Positions 19,170 through 28,504 are shown, counted from the first letter of the stretch. The stretch is 64,000 nucleotides of DNA from Marinobacter fuscus (GCF_003007675.1 NZ_PXNP01000076.1:124001-188000), one strand, 5' to 3'. Translations and numbers: made by a program. Notes: a model not told the origin generated them from the sequence alone.

Positions 19170-20441
19170 ATGAAATTTCGGGCCCTGATTATCGGGATAC
19201 TACTCATCGCCGCTTCAGGCACTGCGCGGGCCCACCATGAGATCATCAGCCTTTACACCTTTTCCGCCCCCCCATATCAACACAGCGAAGCCAACATCCC
19301 CGTGGTGATTGGCGAGACCACCACCACAGTCCGATGCGCCATGGAGCGTGCCGGTTTTCAGAGTAAAATAAGCCTGATGCCGCAGAGTCGCGCCAGATAT
19401 TCGCTGGAACGCAACCTGGTTGACGGCTATTTTGCGGTCGAGTCGTCGCCAGTAATGGACGCAATGGCAGAACCCACTCATCCGGTGGCACTTGAGGAAT
19501 GGTACTGGTTCTACACCGCCTCCTCGTTGCCCGCTCCGGAACAGGTCAGAATTGGTGTCGTCAGAGGCAGTAACGAAGCTCTATGGATGGAAGGCCATGG
19601 TCTGAAACCTTTTATCAGCGTGGCCAGCGCAGAACAGTTGCCAGCGCTGCTTGAGCGCAGACGTATTGACCTGGCGCTGATGGATCAGCGCGCCATGGCA
19701 GATCTACAGGAGCCCGGGGAAAAAGAATCTGTACGATTGAATTCCAGTTTCGTTCGCTATGCGCCCTTGCACCTTTACGTTAATCGCCCCTTTACTGATC
19801 TACACCCGGAATTTTTAACCCGCTTCAACGATGAACTGGCCCACTGCTCGGCCCCCAACGTAGCGCTTTCAGAACAGGAAACCGCCCGAATACAGTCAGT
19901 GGCCAAGGCCCTGGCAAAGGATCTTTCAGCAACCCTCAACCTGGAAAATGCCATCGCCCAGGGCCCCGAGTCGGGCAACCTCACCAGTATTCTCAATAAG
20001 GATATGCTCTGGCAGGTTCTGGCCCCTCACCACCCGACACCACTGGCCGACGAAATCCTGCAGTTACCGGCATCCCGTACGCTGGCCAGGTGGCAATCAG
20101 AACAGGCTTCTCTGGTAACAGAAGTCCTGCTGACCAACGAATCCGGCGCTATGGTGGCCATGAGCCAGCTATCATCCGACTACTGGCAAGGGGATGAAAA
20201 CAAGTTCAAAAACCTCGTAATGGAAACCGAACACGGACCCAAAAGCCGAACGTCCATGCTGATTTCACCGGTCGACTACGACCCCTCCACGGGCCGTTAC
20301 CAACTGACCGTGAGCTTCCCGGTTCCTCTTGCCGAGCCAAACAACGGCCTGCTTGGTGTGCTGATTTTTGGCCTGGATATAGAGCAGGCATTGAAGGACG
20401 AAACGATACCGATGCCGCCTGAGCGCCGAATCGAACCCTAA
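19170..20441 (+). CDS. Periplasmic protein with solute-binding-like N-terminal half, unknown role
   Basis: A 423-residue protein. A signal peptide is clear (FRALIIGILLIAASGTARA, cleavage after ARA). Residues 25-235 read like a family-3 solute-binding fold (PPYQH, YFAVESSPV, RIGVVRGSNEA, RRRIDLALMD). Residues 290-420 differ and carry a Cache-like sensor pattern (VLLTNESGAMVAMSQLSSDY, YQLTVSFPV, GVLIFGLDIEQAL). It has no transmembrane helix or output domain after the signal peptide. The ATG at 19170 has GGAG 6 nt upstream. A periplasmic sensing or binding role is an inference; I do not recognise a named family. Confidence 0.6.
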   Translation: MKFRALIIGILLIAASGTARAHHEIISLYTFSAPPYQHSEANIPVVIGETTTTVRCAMERAGFQSKISLMPQSRARYSLERNLVDGYFAVESSPVMDAMAEPTHPVALEEWYWFYTASSLPAPEQVRIGVVRGSNEALWMEGHGLKPFISVASAEQLPALLERRRIDLALMDQRAMADLQEPGEKESVRLNSSFVRYAPLHLYVNRPFTDLHPEFLTRFNDELAHCSAPNVALSEQETARIQSVAKALAKDLSATLNLENAIAQGPESGNLTSILNKDMLWQVLAPHHPTPLADEILQLPASRTLARWQSEQASLVTEVLLTNESGAMVAMSQLSSDYWQGDENKFKNLVMETEHGPKSRTSMLISPVDYDPSTGRYQLTVSFPVPLAEPNNGLLGVLIFGLDIEQALKDETIPMPPERRIEP

Positions 20442-22126
20442 GGCGGCCCGATTTCACAGGCCAGTACCAGCGCCCAGAACTCGGAAAAATCATTCACCAC
20501 CACATCCGGCTTGTCCGGGTGCTTATGGGTGCCCGGGAAGATCCGGTTCAGCCAGGGCAGATCCCACTGGGCGCCGTTAAAGAAGACCGCCGTCATGCCC
20601 GCGCGTTTTGCCGCAATAATATCCGTGGTGGAATCCCCTACGTACCAGACACTGGGGTCCGGCGGGTAATCCAGTTTCTGCACCGCCAGCAGCAATTGGT
20701 CGGGATGGGGCTTGCGCAGCGGCGTGTCGTCACCGCACACGTCCACATTGAACAGGCTCGTCCAGCCAACCTCTTCCACCGCCGCCAGTTCATGCTCGAA
20801 GAATTCCCGGTCCCGGTTGGTTATCACCCCTACCTGTATGCCCAAGCGGCGCAGGCCTTCCAGCATCTCCCGCACCCGGGGCTCAAACGCCTTCACCGTA
20901 CCGTAGTGGTTGCGATAGTGATGATTGAAGGCTTTGTGGGCGATTTGTTTCGCCTCCTGATCTTCTCCGAACAGCACCTCGAAAATATCGGTGCGTGAGA
21001 TCTTCCGGTCTGCCTTCACTTTCGGGTGCAGCTTGGCAAACTCCCGCACATAGGCCACCAGGCGGGCGTCTTCCGGCGTTTTGCTGTCCTCCGGCGCCAC
21101 CATACGGCTCATCAGGCCCAGGTGATGGAAGTCCGGCAGCATGTCATCCACCGCGTGGTACATGGCGTCTAGCGTATCCACCAGAGTCGCGTGCCAGTCA
21201 AACAAAATCACCGCGGGCCGGATCAGCCGCACCACCGCCGGATGCCAATCGGGCTCGATGCGGGGCTCCGGGCGCTCGGGCGGTGGGAAAGGTGCTGGCC
21301 GTACGCTGGCCAGCGACGCACTGAAGACATCCGGCTGCCGGGCCTGCAATTCCACCAGCAAGTCCATCAAGGCTTCAAAACTGTCGACCACCGCCGCAGG
21401 CCCATCCCGCCGGGTAAACCAGCTGGCAATGCGCTCAGGATCCCAGCAGGCCCCGTTGTAAAAAATACCGGCCACACCCGCCCGGTGGGCGGTCAGCATG
21501 TCGATGTAGCTATCCCCCACGTACCAGGCGTGTTGATTCGCCGGGAGTCCCAGCTTTTCCAACGCCTTCAGGATCACCTGGGGATCGGGCTTGTATTCGG
21601 TTACGTCGTCGGCGCAGACGGTCGCATCAAACAGGTCGAGCCAACGGCCGTTGTCCAGAATCTGCAGTTCTTTGTCGAGAAACTCCCGGTTGCGGTTGGT
21701 GGATACCGCCAGCTTGATGCCCGCAGCCTTCAGGGCCGACAGATACTCACGGGCACCGGGCTGAAACGGCTTCACCTTCCCGAAATACTTGCGATAAGCC
21801 TGGTTGTAGGCATGGTGGGCAATGCGTTTGGCGGGGACATTGTCGCCAAAGATGGCGTTGAAGATATCGGTACGAGATACCCGGCGCTCGGCGAGAATGC
21901 GCGGGTGCAGGCGCCGATAGATGCGGATGTAGCGCACCAGCCGGGCATCGTCTTCGGTACGGCAGGCGTCTTCGGGCAGAAGCTGCTCCACCAGCCCCAA
22001 CTCTTCGAGTTGTGGCAGCATATCCTCCATGGCACTGAACATGGCATCATGGGTATCCACCAGGGTGCCGTGCCAGTCGAACACCATCACTTTAGGTGGC
22101 AGAACACGCTGTTCAGGTCGAAACAT
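20438..22126 (-). CDS. Tandem two-domain HAD-superfamily protein with D-W-H in motif I
   Basis: A 562-residue protein made of two homologous HAD units (about 1-265 and 290-562) joined by a Pro-rich linker. Each has motif I (VFDWHGTLVDT; LFDWHATLVDT), motif II (AVSTNRNREF; GVITNRDREF), a motif III Lys (EYKPDPQ; LRKPHPD) and motif IV (WYVGDSYIDM; WYVGDSTTDI). In both copies the second Asp of the usual DxD is His. That residue normally acts as general acid/base, so phosphatase activity may be altered. The C-terminus overlaps the 3' end of the preceding convergent gene by 4 bp. I do not recognise a characterised relative. Confidence 0.8.
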   Translation of the reverse strand: MFRPEQRVLPPKVMVFDWHGTLVDTHDAMFSAMEDMLPQLEELGLVEQLLPEDACRTEDDARLVRYIRIYRRLHPRILAERRVSRTDIFNAIFGDNVPAKRIAHHAYNQAYRKYFGKVKPFQPGAREYLSALKAAGIKLAVSTNRNREFLDKELQILDNGRWLDLFDATVCADDVTEYKPDPQVILKALEKLGLPANQHAWYVGDSYIDMLTAHRAGVAGIFYNGACWDPERIASWFTRRDGPAAVVDSFEALMDLLVELQARQPDVFSASLASVRPAPFPPPERPEPRIEPDWHPAVVRLIRPAVILFDWHATLVDTLDAMYHAVDDMLPDFHHLGLMSRMVAPEDSKTPEDARLVAYVREFAKLHPKVKADRKISRTDIFEVLFGEDQEAKQIAHKAFNHHYRNHYGTVKAFEPRVREMLEGLRRLGIQVGVITNRDREFFEHELAAVEEVGWTSLFNVDVCGDDTPLRKPHPDQLLLAVQKLDYPPDPSVWYVGDSTTDIIAAKRAGMTAVFFNGAQWDLPWLNRIFPGTHKHPDKPDVVVNDFSEFWALVLACEIGPP

Positions 22127-22193
22127 GAAAACCTCTGCAAAGTCAGCTGCGTATATCTACAGAAATCTCTTTGATTAAAGCCAGAATACGTCA

Positions 22194-22334
22194 ATGCACA
22201 AGAAAAGCCACTTACCCAATAAAACCTGCCCGGTGTGCCAGCGCCCGTTCAACTGGCGGAAAAAATGGGCCAGAGACTGGGATCAGGTAAAGTACTGCAG
22301 CGAGCGCTGCCGGCGCCAGCGAGGGCACCACTAA
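22194..22334 (+). CDS. DUF2256 small zinc-ribbon-like protein
   Basis: A 46-residue protein with two Cys pairs, [19 protein letters not shown] and YCSERCRR, which match the DUF2256 family. DUF2256 genes are commonly next to, or fused with, photolyase/cryptochrome genes. The stop (TAA) overlaps the ATG of the decayed photolyase that follows, so this was a coupled pair. The small gene is intact although its partner is broken. Confidence 0.85.
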   Translation: MHKKSHLPNKTCPVCQRPFNWRKKWARDWDQVKYCSERCRRQRGHH

Positions 22335-22850
22335 TGGCGATTGTCGTCTGGTTCAAACGGGATTTGCGAGTGGCAGATCACGGGCCTTTGCTGGCGGCTG
22401 CCCGCAGCGGGCAGCCGGTTATTCCGCTGTATGTGGTCGAACCGGGATACTGGCAACAGCCGGACACCTCGCAACGGCAATGGGCGTTCGTTGAAATTAC
22501 GGGATAGGGATACCTGGGGCTCACACTGGCACCGCCTTATCCAAGACCCGGACATTGAGGATGCTCCAAAATCCCTGTCGGCTCCGGATACGTCCGGGTG
22601 GCCGGAGCAGATTCCGCAACCGCCGAAGTTGAACCCTGACGCCTGCCCGAACCGGCAGGCGGGCGGCAGTGACCGGGCAGACGCCCTGCTGAACTCATTT
22701 CTGGAACGCCGCTGCGTGGGCTATCAGTACAATATGTCGTCGCCGCTCACCGCCCACCGGGCCTATTCCCGACTGAGCCCCACCTGGCCTGGGGTACCAT
22801 CAGCCTGAAAACCGTGTACCAGCATTCCAAACAGGCGGGTGAACACCACA
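22334..22850 (+). pseudogene. Decayed FAD-type photolyase/cryptochrome (frameshifts and internal deletion)
   Basis: The start AIVVWFKRDLRVADHGPL is a canonical photolyase N-terminus and stays in frame to about RQWAF (22490). Similarity then resumes in a second frame (RDTWGSHWHR, ALLNSFLE, MSSPLTAHRAYSRLSP, about 22510-22790). It then returns to the first frame (HLAWGTISLKTVYQ, 22781-22830). The photolyase alpha/beta-to-helical linker seems deleted between the first two blocks, and the FAD-binding C-terminal half is absent. The remnant ends next to a chemoreceptor fragment. It cannot make a working enzyme. Confidence 0.85.
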
Positions 22851-22866
22851 ACACCCTGCCCAGAAA

Positions 22867-23010
22867 GAAGAAATCAGCCGCAACGTACAGAACATCGCCG
22901 AACTCAGCAGTCTGTCCGCCGAGGATATGGCTGCCAGCCTGAAGGAAGTCGAAGCACTTCGGAAACTGGCTGAAGAGTTGTCCGGGGCGATGAGTGCGTT
23001 CAAGCTCTGA
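22867..23010 (+). pseudogene. C-terminal fragment of a methyl-accepting chemotaxis protein
   Basis: In frame from 22867 the sequence reads EEISRNVQNIAELSSLSAED and ends LRKLAEELSGAMSAFKL with a TGA at 23010. This is the usual last methylation helix and tail of an MCP signalling domain. No start, sensor or hairpin tip precedes it. It directly follows the photolyase remnant, in a different frame. It marks a deletion or recombination junction. Confidence 0.75.
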
Positions 23011-23129
23011 GTTGATCAAGCGGGTGTAGGGTTGCCGCCTCGCCTGGCTAACCGGTCGATGTTCTGCCCTGGAAAACTCCTTTATACTGGGCTCACGATA
23101 AAAAAAAAGAGTCTTTGCAAAGGTTCTCC

Positions 23130-24248
23130 ATGCTCACGCTCACCGGCTTTGGCCTGGGATGCCTGGCATCCCTGTTCATGATTTCCTGGCGGGATCTTAG
23201 GCACTTGCTGGTTGGAAAGCTGTTTCTGCTGATCATTGTGGCAGCTTCCGCCTATCTGACCGATCCGCTCGTTCCGTCTGGCTGGCGCTGGATCACCTCG
23301 GATCTGCAAACGGCACTGCCACTGCTGTTCTGGCTGATGTGCCAGCTAATCTTCGCGCCTCGCCCGAAACTGCTCAGCCCCTGGGGGGCGATGGCACTTT
23401 ACAGTTTTCTGGCACCGGCTCTGTCCCGGCCGTTTATTGAATCCGGAGTCTGGACAGGCTGGGCGGTCTATCTAGGCTGGAATCTGGGGCAATGGTTCGA
23501 ATACATTGTCGTGTTACATGGCGTTGCCCATGTTATCCGCCATTGGCGGGATGACCTGGTTGAAACCCGACGCACGGCCCGTCTTGCGCTGCTGTTGATT
23601 CTCGGTAGTGCCGTGGGTGTTGCAACGATCAGCCTGAATTTCGGGATCTATCACGATGCGTCCCGGGGCCTCATTGTGAGCCTTGCATCGCTGGCAATTC
23701 TGTTTTGCATCGCAACCGCCCGGCCAGGCTTGCTGGAATTATCCGCCATTGCAATGCCGGAGGGCCCGCCGGCTCAACCGGGAAGTTTCGAATCCCACAG
23801 CCAGGTTCCGGCACCCGCAGCAGCTCAACAAGCCAGGCTTTCGTCAACTCCGACAGAAGACAATGATGCCCGACAACTGCAGTCCCTGATGCAAGACGGT
23901 TTCTTTCGACAGGAAAAGCTCACCCTTGCCAAACTGGCCGATGCCCTGAAGATTCCGGAATATCGGGTTCGCAAAGTGATCAACCAGACACTGGGCTATC
24001 GCAACTTTAATGATTACATCAACCAACTACGCATCGCCGAGGCAAGGGATCGCCTGGTTCAAACGCCCGAAGAGCCCATCCTGAACATTTCTCTGGACGT
24101 GGGCTACCGAACGCTAAGCTCGTTTAACCGGGCGTTCCGGGACTGCACAGGCACCACGCCCACCGCCTTCAGGGAGCAGAAACTGGCAAACCGGAGCTGT
24201 GCAAATAATGAAATTTCACTTTTTAACCAGCCACGAAGTCCAACATAG
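23130..24248 (+). CDS. AraC-family regulator with N-terminal membrane domain
   Basis: A 372-residue protein. The first ~205 residues form about seven hydrophobic helices. A flexible Pro/Ala/Gln-rich linker follows, then a C-terminal AraC helix-turn-helix pair (LAKLADALKIPEYRVRKVIN and ISLDVGYRTLSSFNRAFRD, the latter in the conserved second HTH). A membrane-anchored AraC protein may sense an envelope or membrane-soluble signal. ATG at 23130 has AAAGG upstream. It precedes the beta-helix/cytochrome pair on the same strand, and control of that pair is likely. Confidence 0.85.
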   Translation: MLTLTGFGLGCLASLFMISWRDLRHLLVGKLFLLIIVAASAYLTDPLVPSGWRWITSDLQTALPLLFWLMCQLIFAPRPKLLSPWGAMALYSFLAPALSRPFIESGVWTGWAVYLGWNLGQWFEYIVVLHGVAHVIRHWRDDLVETRRTARLALLLILGSAVGVATISLNFGIYHDASRGLIVSLASLAILFCIATARPGLLELSAIAMPEGPPAQPGSFESHSQVPAPAAAQQARLSSTPTEDNDARQLQSLMQDGFFRQEKLTLAKLADALKIPEYRVRKVINQTLGYRNFNDYINQLRIAEARDRLVQTPEEPILNISLDVGYRTLSSFNRAFRDCTGTTPTAFREQKLANRSCANNEISLFNQPRSPT

Positions 24249-24408
24249 ATGAACGCGCAACACCTTGATAAAAAGCATTTTTCATAATTTGCACAGTGGT
24301 TGAACGCTTCTGCACAACGCTTCCATTGGCCTGCACTGACCCCTGACTCCTATTGTGGTAGTGCCTGATCAGCAACAGGCACCTATAACAACAATGGAGA
24401 ACGTTCAA

Positions 24409-25911
24409 ATGACTGCAGACCAAGGCAAGCGCCAGAGCGCTGGCGTGATTGGATTGACCCTGGCACTCGCCCTGACCGGCTGCGGGGGCTCAGATAATGA
24501 CAACAACGATTCTGCTTCTCAAAATCCTGCCTTCCCTGATGATGCCATCATGCTGCCTGCCGACGACCTGACACGGGCCGCCAAGGAAGCCTTTATCACC
24601 GCGGAATCCGGCGACGTGATCGTGTTCCCCGAAGGCCGCTTCCAGATCAGTGACACCCTGACCTTTGACGGCGACTCTGCCGGAACCGGAACACCAATCT
24701 CCAATATCACCATTCTCGGCTACGGCAAAGACAAAACCATTCTCGACTTCAGCCAATCCACCGGCGGTGACGGACTGTTCGTACAGAATGGCCAGGGTAT
24801 CGAGATTCGGAATCTCGGCGTTTACGAAGCCGCCAACAACGCCATCAAGCTGATCAATACCGACGGCATTGTTCTGGATTCTGTTGCCACGGTCTGGGAA
24901 GGTGAACTGAACAAGGACAACGGCGCCTACGGCCTGTACCCGGTTCAGAGCAAGAACATTCTGATCCAGAACTCCTATGTGCGGGGCTCAGCCGATGCCG
25001 GTATCTATGTTGGCCAGGCAGAGAACATTGTGGTTCGCCGCAACATAGCGGTTGAAAACGTGGCCGGTATCGAGGTGGAAAACTCCATTAACGCCGATGT
25101 GTATGACAACGAAGCCAGAGGAAATACCGGTGGCATTCTGGTCTTCGACCTGCCTATCGGCCAGGGCTACTACGGCTCCAACGTCCGGGTGTTCGATAAC
25201 CAGGTCACCGATAACAACACCGATAACTTTGCCAACGCCAGTGAGTTCGCCGCAGGTGTTCATATCGTGCCTCCCGGCACCGGCATCATTGTGCTCTCAA
25301 CCCCGGATGTGGAAATCTACAACAACACCATCACCAACCACGACACCTTATCCGTCGCCATCACCAGCTACCTGCTGGCCGATGATACCCTGCTGACCAC
25401 AGGTGCCGCGGAATATGCCCCGGTTGTTGCAGACGGCTGGACTCCGGTGCCAAGAAACATTCAGCTTCGCGACAACGACATCTCAGAATCCGGTGCCAGC
25501 CCAAGGGGCAAACTGATTGAAGACATCATTGCGGGGTACACCGCGTTTCACGGCGGGCTTCCGGCCGTACTCTACGACGGTATTGGTGAGCTAATGGCCA
25601 ATTCGGGCATGGCAGCGGCCCTGCTCGGCGCACCATTTGGCGACGGCGAACGCATCTGCGCTTCGAGTAATGGCGGTGTCAGCTACGGCCAGGTGTATGG
25701 TACCGACCCGACTGACCCGGCCAACGGTTTGCAAAACACGCCATCAGCCCCTGAAGCAACCCTGAAGTTTGAAGCAACGCAAACCGGGCTTCTCGCCTGC
25801 AGCACACCGCCAACTCGGCTGGCGCCAGCCAAAGCCACCATCAACGGCAAAGCGTACGGCTGCGCAAGCAATGAGACTGGCGATCCAAGTGCCGCGTCCT
25901 GCGCCCTCTGA
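24409..25911 (+). CDS. Parallel beta-helix repeat lipoprotein
   Basis: A 500-residue protein with a lipobox (LALALTGC, Cys25), hence an exported lipoprotein. Residues 45-370 show repeated coils of the right-handed beta-helix type (GIEIRNLGVYEAANNAIKL, NIVVRRNIAVENVAGIEVEN, and similar). It fits the TIGR03805-type family that is found next to SO2930-type diheme cytochromes, and such a cytochrome follows here. Several Cys near the C-terminus may form disulfides. The chosen start at 24409 has GGAG 9 nt upstream. Substrate and role are unknown. Confidence 0.82.
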   Translation: MTADQGKRQSAGVIGLTLALALTGCGGSDNDNNDSASQNPAFPDDAIMLPADDLTRAAKEAFITAESGDVIVFPEGRFQISDTLTFDGDSAGTGTPISNITILGYGKDKTILDFSQSTGGDGLFVQNGQGIEIRNLGVYEAANNAIKLINTDGIVLDSVATVWEGELNKDNGAYGLYPVQSKNILIQNSYVRGSADAGIYVGQAENIVVRRNIAVENVAGIEVENSINADVYDNEARGNTGGILVFDLPIGQGYYGSNVRVFDNQVTDNNTDNFANASEFAAGVHIVPPGTGIIVLSTPDVEIYNNTITNHDTLSVAITSYLLADDTLLTTGAAEYAPVVADGWTPVPRNIQLRDNDISESGASPRGKLIEDIIAGYTAFHGGLPAVLYDGIGELMANSGMAAALLGAPFGDGERICASSNGGVSYGQVYGTDPTDPANGLQNTPSAPEATLKFEATQTGLLACSTPPTRLAPAKATINGKAYGCASNETGDPSAASCAL

Positions 25912-25929
25912 CCCATTCCTCAGCATTAA

Positions 25930-25962
25930 CCCACACACCCTCTGCAACACGGGGTGTGTGGG
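25930..25962 (+). other. Perfect 11-bp intercistronic hairpin
   Basis: CCCACACACCC (25930-25940) and GGGTGTGTGGG (25952-25962) form a perfect stem with an 11-nt loop. No T tract follows; instead the ribosome-binding site GGAGAGA begins 3 nt after the stem. It may limit 3' decay of the upstream message or gate translation of the cytochrome gene. Confidence 0.7.
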
Positions 25963-25975
25963 CGGAGAGAGTTTC

Positions 25976-27181
25976 ATGACAACAATAAAACGAAGCGTTA
26001 TTTTCTCCAGCTTGCTGGCTCTTGCAGCCTGCGGCGGAGGCAGTGGCAGCAACGATACCGCCACACCACCAACCCAGCCCGAGTCGGCGTGCGCCAATAG
26101 CAGCGGTGTTATCAACGCCGCAGCACTTGCCAGTGAAAACTGCGAAGCGTTATCTGACTATCGACTATTCCAGAACCCGAGCGACCCCACCCGCAACCCG
26201 AATGGTGGCGGCATCCCCTACGACCTGAACACGCCCCTGTTCAGTGATTACACCAGCAAATACCGTTTTGTCTTCGTTCCCGAAGGCACCAAGGCGGCCT
26301 ATTCAGAGCAAGAGAGTTTCGACTTTCCCGTCGGCACAGTGATCACCAAAACCTTTGCCATGCCTGCCGACACCGCCTTCCGGGGCATCGACAATGAAAC
26401 CAAGCTCGAAACCCGGCTATTGATTCGCCGGCAAGCGGGCTGGGCCGCCCTGCCCTATATCTGGAACGATGAAGGCACCGAAGCCACTCTGGCCATTGCC
26501 GGAGACAGCCTGCGGCAAACCGTGATCCATAACGGCAAGCAACTGGGCCCCTTCACCTACAGCGTGCCGGATATGAACCAGTGCAAGCAGTGCCATCAGC
26601 TCAAAGCAGATTCCAACAGCTCCGTCAGCCGGTTTGAGCCCATTGGCCCCAAAGCCAGACACCTCAACGGCAACTTCGACTACGGTACAGAAGGCACGCA
26701 GAACCAGCTGATGTTCTGGCAGCAAGCGGGCATTCTGGAGGGGCTTCCGGCCGACCTATCGACGGTCGACAAGGTGCCGGTGTATCAGGACAGCGACCTG
26801 CAAAGCCTGGGCAGCAAAACCGAGGCGGAGATACAGGCCCTGGCGAAAGGTTATCTGGACAGCAACTGTGCCCATTGCCATCGCCCGGAGGGCGGCGCCA
26901 GCAATACCGGCCTGAACCTGGAATACTGGCGGGACTTCGAAACTGCAAAATTCGCCCACGGTGTGTGTAAGAAGCCGGTTGCCTACGGCGGCGGCAGCCT
27001 GAGTTTCGACATCAAACCCGGCGACGCTGAAAACTCGATTTTGCATTTCCGAATGCAAGCCACCAACCCGGGCGACCGGATGCCGGAAATCGCCCGTTCT
27101 CTGACCCACGAGGAAGGTGTCGCCCTGGTGGCGAAGTGGATCAATAACCTGACCGGAGACTGCACCAACTCTCAACCCTGA
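25976..27181 (+). CDS. SO2930-family diheme c-type cytochrome (lipoprotein)
   Basis: A 401-residue protein with a lipobox (LLALAAC, Cys19) and two c-heme motifs, CKQCH (about residues 203-207) and CAHCH (about 298-302). An N-terminal domain with YRLFQNP and YDLNTPLFSDYTSKYRF is typical of the TIGR03806/SO2930 family. It is paired with the beta-helix lipoprotein as in related genomes. ATG at 25976 follows GGAGAG. It probably carries electrons in the periplasm or at the outer membrane, but the partner enzyme is not known. Confidence 0.88.
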   Translation: MTTIKRSVIFSSLLALAACGGGSGSNDTATPPTQPESACANSSGVINAAALASENCEALSDYRLFQNPSDPTRNPNGGGIPYDLNTPLFSDYTSKYRFVFVPEGTKAAYSEQESFDFPVGTVITKTFAMPADTAFRGIDNETKLETRLLIRRQAGWAALPYIWNDEGTEATLAIAGDSLRQTVIHNGKQLGPFTYSVPDMNQCKQCHQLKADSNSSVSRFEPIGPKARHLNGNFDYGTEGTQNQLMFWQQAGILEGLPADLSTVDKVPVYQDSDLQSLGSKTEAEIQALAKGYLDSNCAHCHRPEGGASNTGLNLEYWRDFETAKFAHGVCKKPVAYGGGSLSFDIKPGDAENSILHFRMQATNPGDRMPEIARSLTHEEGVALVAKWINNLTGDCTNSQP

Positions 27182-27836
27182 GCGCCATTGCGCCTCGGCC
27201 AACCCCGAACCGGGCAATCAAACTGCCGGTGAAAAAGGATGGCGCATACATACCCAGAACATGCCACTGCATGATAAACGCCACGTCGGACATGGCGTAG
27301 CCCGCGCTTCGCATGGCCAGCGGAGTGGCCGTCATCACCAGCACCATAATGCCGTAACCGATGGCACCCGACACCAGGGCAACCAGAAACGCGGCCAGCA
27401 CGCCTCCGGCCAGCACAAACGATATGGCCCGGCTGCGAAAGGCCGGGCTGGCCACATCTACCGCGGCAAACCGGTAATACATGGCGAACCCCTGGTACAG
27501 CCCCAACAATGCACTGCCCGCACAGAATAACCAAAAGGATTCCACCGCTACCGCCCAGAAACTCAGCGCACCACCGGCTACGCCACCGAACACTGCACCG
27601 GTAACAAACCCGGCACGTCGACCGACCCGCTTCATGAACAGCGAAGCTGGCAGAGTGGACACCACGGTTCCAATCATCATGATGGCAATGGGCAAAGTGG
27701 CCAGGCTGGAGTCCGGGCTCAGGCGCTGGCCGATCACACCGCTGAGGGTCATCACGGTGATCGCGGTAATCATAAACATTACCTGACTGACAACCAGGTT
27801 GGCGACGTTGCGTTTTTCCAGACGGTAGGGGTTCAA
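27141..27836 (-). pseudogene. Truncated MFS transporter with internal deletion
   Basis: The frame encodes the first five helices of an MFS transporter, with the loop motif FMKRVGRRAGFVTGA. It then jumps within FVLAGGVLAAFLVALVSGAI directly to helix-7-like sequence (GYGIMVLVMTATPLAMRS, VAFIMQWHVLGMYAPSFFTG). The region of helix 6 and the central loop is missing. After RFGVGRGAMAL (about 27185) the reading runs antisense into the cytochrome gene and stops, so helices 9-12 are absent. At 231 residues instead of about 400 it is not a functional transporter. Confidence 0.75.
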
Positions 27837-27967
27837 AGCATGGCTCCGGGGCTTACGAGCGGTGAAAACAATTCACTCACAGGTGTTGCCAGTGTGGCGG
27901 GACATCGGCGAGGCTATAAGGTAATCGCTGGCGAATAACAGCAGGTAGATAATAGCAGGAACGGGAC

Positions 27968-28438
27968 ATGAAAATCGGCGCACTTTCCCGACAGGCAGAA
28001 GTCCCTGTCGAAACCATCCGCTACTACGAGAAGATCGGACTGATGCCGCCCCCTGAGCGCGGTGAGAACGGTTATCGCAGTTATCGTCAGGATCACCTGG
28101 ATCGTCTGCTGTTCATCCGGCGCTGCCGGAATCTGGATATGGCGCAAGACGAGATCCGCGAGTTGATCCGGCTGGCGGAAAACCCCACCGCCGATTGCTC
28201 GGAAGTGGATGCCCTGCTGGAACGCCACCTGCACCACGTGCGCGCCAGGCTCCGAGAACTGGCCAGCCTGGAAGGTATATTGGTCAATCTGCAACGGGCC
28301 TGCGCCACTCCGGGCACCATACAGGAGTGCGGCATCCTTGGTGGCCTGTCAGCGGAAATAGGCCGGGTTGCAAACGCCCAGTCACCGTCAGCAGAGCACA
28401 ACCATGTACCCGGCACCCATGGCAACGGGAACACCTGA
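27968..28438 (+). CDS. cadR: CadR/PbrR-type MerR-family metal-responsive regulator
   Basis: A 156-residue MerR-family protein: N-terminal winged HTH (KIGALSRQAEVPVETIRYYE), a dimerisation helix, and metal-ligand cysteines at 77 (ADCSEV), 112 and 121 (ACATPGTIQECG). The C-terminal tail is His-rich (EHNHVPGTHGN). This pattern is that of Cd(II)/Pb(II) sensors. AGGA precedes the ATG. The matching operator and the cation exporter lie immediately downstream on the same strand, rather than divergently as is often seen. Confidence 0.88.
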   Translation: MKIGALSRQAEVPVETIRYYEKIGLMPPPERGENGYRSYRQDHLDRLLFIRRCRNLDMAQDEIRELIRLAENPTADCSEVDALLERHLHHVRARLRELASLEGILVNLQRACATPGTIQECGILGGLSAEIGRVANAQSPSAEHNHVPGTHGNGNT

Positions 28439-28504
28439 TGGCCATTGATAACCCGTTCGCCTTCTCGCTCGCGCCCGATGAATTCGAAAAAATCGGCACA
28501 AGCC

